This document shows, in pieces, positions 49,974-53,563 of a stretch of 53,563 nucleotides of DNA (the stretch's first letter is position 1; each line of letters opens with the position of its first letter). The notes under the pieces are model-generated. The model made no database searches. It was not told where the DNA came from and saw nothing but the letters and a program-made list of their open reading frames with translations. The position numbers were made by a program, and so were the translations under genes. Origin of the DNA: an uncultured Anaerotignum sp. (GTDB lineage: Bacteria; Bacillota; Clostridia; Lachnospirales; Anaerotignaceae); assembly GCF_934277605.1 (NCBI RefSeq), contig NZ_CAKQVD010000007.1:1-53563 (forward strand). Reading direction: 5' to 3'.

Positions 49974-51770
49974 TTATACATCCCTTTCCACTTCCTCATA
50001 CTGCGGCAAAAGCGGCTCCTTCGGGAACCACATGACCATCATCGTCCCCTTTCCGTATTCGCTTTCCGCCGTCAGCCTGCCGCCGTGGCTTTCCATGATT
50101 TCCTTCGCAATGGCAAGCCCCAGACCTGTGCCGCCCATGGCACGGCTGCGAGCCTTGTCCACACGATAGAAACGCTCAAAGATACGGGGCAAATCCTCTC
50201 TGGTAATGCCCATGCCGGTATCCTTCACATGAATCTTATAGAACTTCTCATCCTCCGTAATAAAAATACGGATGCTTGCCTGCTCCAAGCTATACTTAAT
50301 GGCATTGGTCACAATATTATTGACCACCTGCCCCACACGGTCCTTATCCCCGAAAATAACTACCTCATGCGGATATGGCTCAAAGCGCAAGGTCTGCTGC
50401 TTCGCTTCCGCATGGATTTTGTTCTGGCGAACCGTTCTGCTCAAAAAGGCGTTCAATTCAATTTCCGTAATATCCAAACGCACCTGCTTGTTGTCAAAGC
50501 GTGTCAACTGCAGCAAATCCCGCACCAAAAATGCCATGCGGTCTGCCTCGCTGTCAATGATGCCCAAAAATTCCTTCGCAATCTCAGGCTCCTCCATGGC
50601 GCCCTCCAAAAGCGTTTCGGTATAGCTTTTTACGGTTGTCAGCGGCGTCCGCAACTCATGTGACACATTCGCCACAAATTCCTTTCGCATATCATCCAGC
50701 TTTTTCTGCTCCGTGATATCCTGCAAAACAACCACAACGCCCTCAATTTCGCCCTTTTTATCATAATACGGGGAGAAATTGGCATTGATGAACTGCTTGC
50801 CGACAGGGAAAATTACCTTCTTGGAGGGCTGATTCCCCAAATCCAGATAAACAGAGGAGCTGATGTCATACGCACGGATAAACTCCGTAAAATTCATCTC
50901 GATTTTCTCTAAGCCGAGCATTCCCTCCGCCGCCGCATTGGCAAGCATCAGCTCGCCGTCCTTGCTGAAGGAAATCACACCGTCACTCATGTTGTGCAGT
51001 AAAATTTCCAAACGGTTTTTCTCTCTCGAAATTTCCGACATATTCTTGGAAAGCTCCGCCGCCATGTTGTTAAAGCTGCTCGTCAACTGACCGATTTCGT
51101 CATTGCTGCGCACCTGCAGGCTTTGCCCCATGTTCCCCTCTGCCAAGTTCTTTGCACCCTTTGTCAGCGCTAAAATCGGGCCTGTCAAGGTCTGCGCAAA
51201 CACATACCCCATCACAGCCGCCAAAAACAGTGCAATCATAACCGCCACCACAATTGTCTGCGTGGTCTTGTCCAAGCTGGTCTGCATATCGCTTGCATCC
51301 AGACGGGTATAAATCAGATAGGAGCCTTCCGCCCCCTTGGGCTGCACCGGTGTGGCATAGCTCATCCATTCCCGCAAAAGCCCGAAGGAATCGGTGCTTT
51401 TCTTCTGGGTTGAAAACGAGGTCATGCCGTTCATGGCAGAAATAATGGCTTGGTCCGTATAAATCGGATAGGGTGCCTCGGTTACGGTGGTGGAGGCAAT
51501 CGTTTCCCCCTCTGTGTTGAGGATATTGCCCTGAATCCCGACGGCATTGGATACGGTCTTTAACAGCCGCTCTTGGAATTCCTCCTCCTTGCCGCCCTCG
51601 ATCACCTGCTCGTTGATTCGCTCCGCATACGTCGCAAGCTCCTGTCTGGATTTTTCAATCTCAATGTTACGCAGGCTCAGCAGGATATAGGTTCCGCTGA
51701 CAATCATAACAATCAAAACCAACCCCAGATACATGATTATTAACTTCCATTTAATACTACGCATTCGCAA
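49974..51770 (-). CDS. walK: Cell-wall sensor histidine kinase WalK
   Basis: 598 residues. N-terminal helix, external PAS-like domain (about 35-170), second helix, HAMP (TLTGPILALTKGAKNLAEG), PAS (MSDGVISFSKDGELMLANAAAEG), HisKA FVANVSHELRTPLTTVKSY, ATPase with NIVTNAIKYS and GTGLGLAIAKEIMESHGG. This order is that of WalK, the essential kinase controlling cell-wall metabolism. It lies 20 nt after walR. Confidence 0.93.
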   Translation of the reverse strand: MRMRSIKWKLIIMYLGLVLIVMIVSGTYILLSLRNIEIEKSRQELATYAERINEQVIEGGKEEEFQERLLKTVSNAVGIQGNILNTEGETIASTTVTEAPYPIYTDQAIISAMNGMTSFSTQKKSTDSFGLLREWMSYATPVQPKGAEGSYLIYTRLDASDMQTSLDKTTQTIVVAVMIALFLAAVMGYVFAQTLTGPILALTKGAKNLAEGNMGQSLQVRSNDEIGQLTSSFNNMAAELSKNMSEISREKNRLEILLHNMSDGVISFSKDGELMLANAAAEGMLGLEKIEMNFTEFIRAYDISSSVYLDLGNQPSKKVIFPVGKQFINANFSPYYDKKGEIEGVVVVLQDITEQKKLDDMRKEFVANVSHELRTPLTTVKSYTETLLEGAMEEPEIAKEFLGIIDSEADRMAFLVRDLLQLTRFDNKQVRLDITEIELNAFLSRTVRQNKIHAEAKQQTLRFEPYPHEVVIFGDKDRVGQVVNNIVTNAIKYSLEQASIRIFITEDEKFYKIHVKDTGMGITREDLPRIFERFYRVDKARSRAMGGTGLGLAIAKEIMESHGGRLTAESEYGKGTMMVMWFPKEPLLPQYEEVERDV

Positions 51771-51790
51771 AAGCCAATCCCTCGCTTTTC

Positions 51791-52486
51791 TCAGCAGTCA
51801 AAATAATACCCGACGCCTCTTTTTGTGAGGATATAAACCGGCTTGCCGGGATCGTCCTCTATCTTTTCACGCAGGCGGCGAATGGTCACATCCACCGTGC
51901 GCACATCTCCGAAATATTCATAGCCCCAAACCTTTTCCAGCAGTGTCTCTCTGGAAAAAATCTGCCCCTTCTGTGCCGAAAGGAATTTCAAAAGCTCAAA
52001 TTCCCGCACCGTCAGGTCAATGATTTTCCCGTCCTTTCGCACCTCATATCTCTCAGGGTTGATATCCAGCTTCCCGAAATTGCCCTTGCTGACAGGCGCC
52101 CTTTCCTCCGCATCCTCTCGCACAACGGATTTTCTGAGGTTTGCCTTCACTCGTGCCATCAGCTCTCTCACGCCGAAGGGCTTTGTCACATAATCATCTG
52201 CGCCCAATTCCAGCCCCAGCACCTTATCCAGCTCCTCGGCCCTTGCCGTCAGCATAATAATCGGGGTGTTTTTCTTCTCTCTGATTTTTTTGCACGCCTC
52301 ATAGCCGTCCATCTTCGGCATCATAATATCCAGCAAAATCAAATCGGGGTTTTCCTCCAGTGCCTTCTTCACACCCTCCTCCCCGTCTGCCGCCTTGATA
52401 ACCGCATAGCCTTCCTTTTTCAAGTTAAATGCAATGATATCGACAATGTTTTTCTCATCATCCACAATCAGAATCTTTCTGTCCAT
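51791..52486 (-). CDS. walR: Response regulator WalR
   Basis: 231 residues from MDRKILIVDDEKN with ribosome-binding site GGGGAGAGG; the longer frame reads through the promoter. Phospho-acceptor in LILLDIMMPKMDG, Lys in VTKPFGV; winged helix DLTVREFELLKFLSAQKGQIFSRETLLEKVWGYEYFGDVRTVDVTIRRLREKIE is the conserved WalR output. Binding sites are visible at 49871-49898. Confidence 0.95.
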   Translation of the reverse strand: MDRKILIVDDEKNIVDIIAFNLKKEGYAVIKAADGEEGVKKALEENPDLILLDIMMPKMDGYEACKKIREKKNTPIIMLTARAEELDKVLGLELGADDYVTKPFGVRELMARVKANLRKSVVREDAEERAPVSKGNFGKLDINPERYEVRKDGKIIDLTVREFELLKFLSAQKGQIFSRETLLEKVWGYEYFGDVRTVDVTIRRLREKIEDDPGKPVYILTKRGVGYYFDC

Positions 52487-52537
52487 AGTGTCCTCTCCCC
52501 CTCGGAAAGTCTTAGTTTTCATTCCATTTCTTTTTTG

Positions 52538-52566
52538 ATTATACTCGAAAATGCCGCAAAAGTAAA
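52538..52566 (-). promoter_or_regulatory. walRK promoter
   Basis: -35 TTTACT (52561-52566), 17-bp spacer, -10 TATAAT (52538-52543) on the minus strand. Confidence 0.7.
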
Positions 52567-52604
52567 CAAAACCGCCCGGCATCCAATATTTGACGCGGTT
52601 TTTC

Positions 52605-52633
52605 TTGCCAAGTTCCCCCAAAAATGCTATTTT
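52605..52633 (+). promoter_or_regulatory. Promoter of the structured-leader RNA
   Basis: -35 TTGCCA (52605-52610), 17-bp spacer, -10 TATTTT (52628-52633), so transcription should start at about 52640, at the first base of the predicted P1 stem. Confidence 0.6.
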
Positions 52634-52641
52634 GTAACTAA

Positions 52642-52776
52642 TGATGCCAAGGTCAAAAGGTCTAAACCCACACGCACTTGCTCATAGGTGGGCGAAAAAC
52701 CTTGGTACCCGCCCCGATATGCGACTATTGGGTAGGATTGTGGGAGTGCGCAGCACGGAACAATCCGCAGGCATCA
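52642..52776 (+). ncRNA. Candidate structured leader RNA with four-helix junction
   Basis: 135 nt. P1 TGATGCC (52642-52648) with GGCATCA (52770-52776). Inside: CCAAGG/CCTTGG enclosing CCCAC/GTGGG; TACCC/GGGTA; and GGATTGT/ACAATCC enclosing GTGC/GCAC. All helices are exclusive and tile the region. No open reading frame fits here. It ends 62 nt before the small gene at 52839. I cannot match it to a known RNA class. Confidence 0.5.
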
Positions 52777-52838
52777 AAATCGGGAGCTTTTACCCGCGAC
52801 ATCAACCAAAAGATAAACACCGAAAAAGGAGGAGCTTT

Positions 52839-53099
52839 ATGGGTATTATAGGCGCAAAAAATAAGGTTATCGCAGGCGACTATATCGGCGGCAAAATCAT
52901 GTCCTCCGGCGGCAAGGTGGTTTTGTCCGTCAGCCTCGGCAACATGATAATTCTCAACAAAAAAATGGTTACCGCTCACAAAATCGAAAGTGAGGTCAAG
53001 GGCAACCATAAAATTTCCGTTTCCTTTGCAGATGGAAAGAAAAGCCTGCTCGAATTGGATGATGCACTTTGCACCGCCCTATTGGCACAGCTTTTTTAA
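52839..53099 (+). CDS. Small protein downstream of the structured RNA
   Basis: 86 residues from MGIIGAKNKVIAGDY after AAAGGAGGAG; a longer frame would run back through the RNA. The start, and the end ISVSFADGKKSLLELDDALCTALL, resemble a common unnamed Firmicutes family in which a Gly-rich hydrophobic insert lies in the middle; that insert is absent here. Function unknown. Confidence 0.7.
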   Translation: MGIIGAKNKVIAGDYIGGKIMSSGGKVVLSVSLGNMIILNKKMVTAHKIESEVKGNHKISVSFADGKKSLLELDDALCTALLAQLF

Positions 53100-53134
53100 C
53101 CACCTGCGGTAATCAAAAAAGGAGCCTCTTGCAA

Positions 53135-53188
53135 AGGTGCGCCCAGATAAGAAACCATAAATTCATGTTTTCTTATTGGGACACACCT
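53135..53188. other. Long imperfect hairpin between convergent genes
   Basis: Arms of 24 nt (53135-53158 and 53165-53188), beginning AGGTG and ending CACCT, with five mismatches, some being G-U pairs in minus-strand RNA. A T7 run follows 20 nt later on the plus strand. Probably part of the terminator region. Confidence 0.5.
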
Positions 53189-53314
53189 AAAGAATGCTCT
53201 TTTTTTCGTTCCAAAAGGAATTTTATTTTATTTTTTCGTCCTCGGAGCAATATTTCCCCAATGCTCCTTGAAATGTCCTTTTTCTTGCAATCAAACGCCT
53301 CGTCAAACTGGAAG

Positions 53315-53563
53315 TTACCGAATGACCTTTTCAAACCGGAACATTCCGTCCGGGAACTGCTTGTCCAGTTCTTCGGCGCACATTTCCGGGTCATTTGGAT
53401 CTGGGTGATATTTGTTGAAAAACTCCACAATGTGAAAGCCGCAGCGATTAACATAAAAATGAATATTTCGCTGCTCAAAATACGGCGTGACCGTTTCCCA
53501 CACATTCACTTCAGGATGTAGTTTTTCAACAGCGCACCAAGCGGCATATCCGATGCCTTTGCT
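53315..53563 (-). CDS. GNAT-family acetyltransferase, C-terminal part
   Basis: 82 residues visible; the N-terminus lies beyond the window. SKGIGYAAWCAVEKLHPEV contains the acetyl-CoA binding loop and helix; WETVTPYFEQRNIHFYVNRCGF and IVEFFNKYHPD are typical of the common GNAT type with RN-x-x-FY-x-x-x-GF. Substrate unknown. Confidence 0.88.
   Translation of the reverse strand, partial: SKGIGYAAWCAVEKLHPEVNVWETVTPYFEQRNIHFYVNRCGFHIVEFFNKYHPDPNDPEMCAEELDKQFPDGMFRFEKVIR

Overview
The window reads as chromosome of an anaerobic, low-to-mid GC Firmicute of the class Clostridia (Lachnospirales-like). The evidence is the oxygen-sensitive ribonucleotide reductase NrdDG with NrdR, a small 2[4Fe-4S] ferredoxin, a YlmC/YmxH sporulation-type protein, a WalRK/YycHI set, AddA, and Firmicutes-style L10 leader, S-layer and PadR-less DUF2812 genes. 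I cannot name the species from sequence alone. No tRNA, rRNA, insertion sequence or CRISPR array was found.

Layout. 1-990 is the end of an S-layer-homology protein. 1.0-3.1 kb is a decayed prophage lysis module (endolysin, holin, small membrane protein, one gene fragment); its endolysin ends in a PurF-like C-terminus, and a type I toxin-antitoxin locus follows. 3.2-5.5 kb holds a Na+/Ca2+ exchanger and a modified-base-reader-like protein carrying a perfect 90-bp tandem duplication. 5.5-9.6 kb is a metal-efflux locus: P1B ATPase, DUF6110 protein, 26-residue membrane peptide, atypical Fur and an anchored HMA protein, with shared TTAGT-N4-ACTAA operators. 9.7-13.5 kb is rpmG-secE-nusG-rplK-rplA-rplJ-rplL. 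13.6-16.5 kb is a TSCPD protein and a zinc ABC importer with a Fur/Zur-type box. 16.7-23.2 kb holds ferredoxin, addA with a hairpin-controlled upstream gene, a Cys-rich peptide, nrdR, a second type I toxin-antitoxin locus and ylmC. 23.3-26.3 kb is nrdDG behind two NrdR boxes.

26.4-39.1 kb is one long minus-strand block. A nine-gene operon of zinc-ribbon, SPFH, TPM, DUF3592 and lipoprotein genes (an enlarged relative of Bacillus ydjGHI) is headed by a pseudo-receiver gene. Upstream lies a NarL-type two-component system with an extra 7TM-type sensor. 39.2-40.3 kb is an AT-rich island with a secreted bacteriocin-like protein and a small membrane partner. 40.8-47 kb holds a VanRS-like pair, trmL, a PerR/Fur regulator and two DUF2812 membrane proteins. 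47-52.5 kb is walR-walK and, behind a tandem WalR box, a secreted protein, yycH and yycI. 52.6-53.1 kb carries a candidate structured leader RNA in front of a small gene, and the window ends inside a GNAT acetyltransferase.

Themes: metal homeostasis (four loci, three with visible operators), envelope stress and cell-wall signalling (WalRK, the zinc-ribbon/SPFH operon, the VanRS-like pair), anaerobic DNA precursor supply, and small or non-coding elements that standard annotation is likely to miss.
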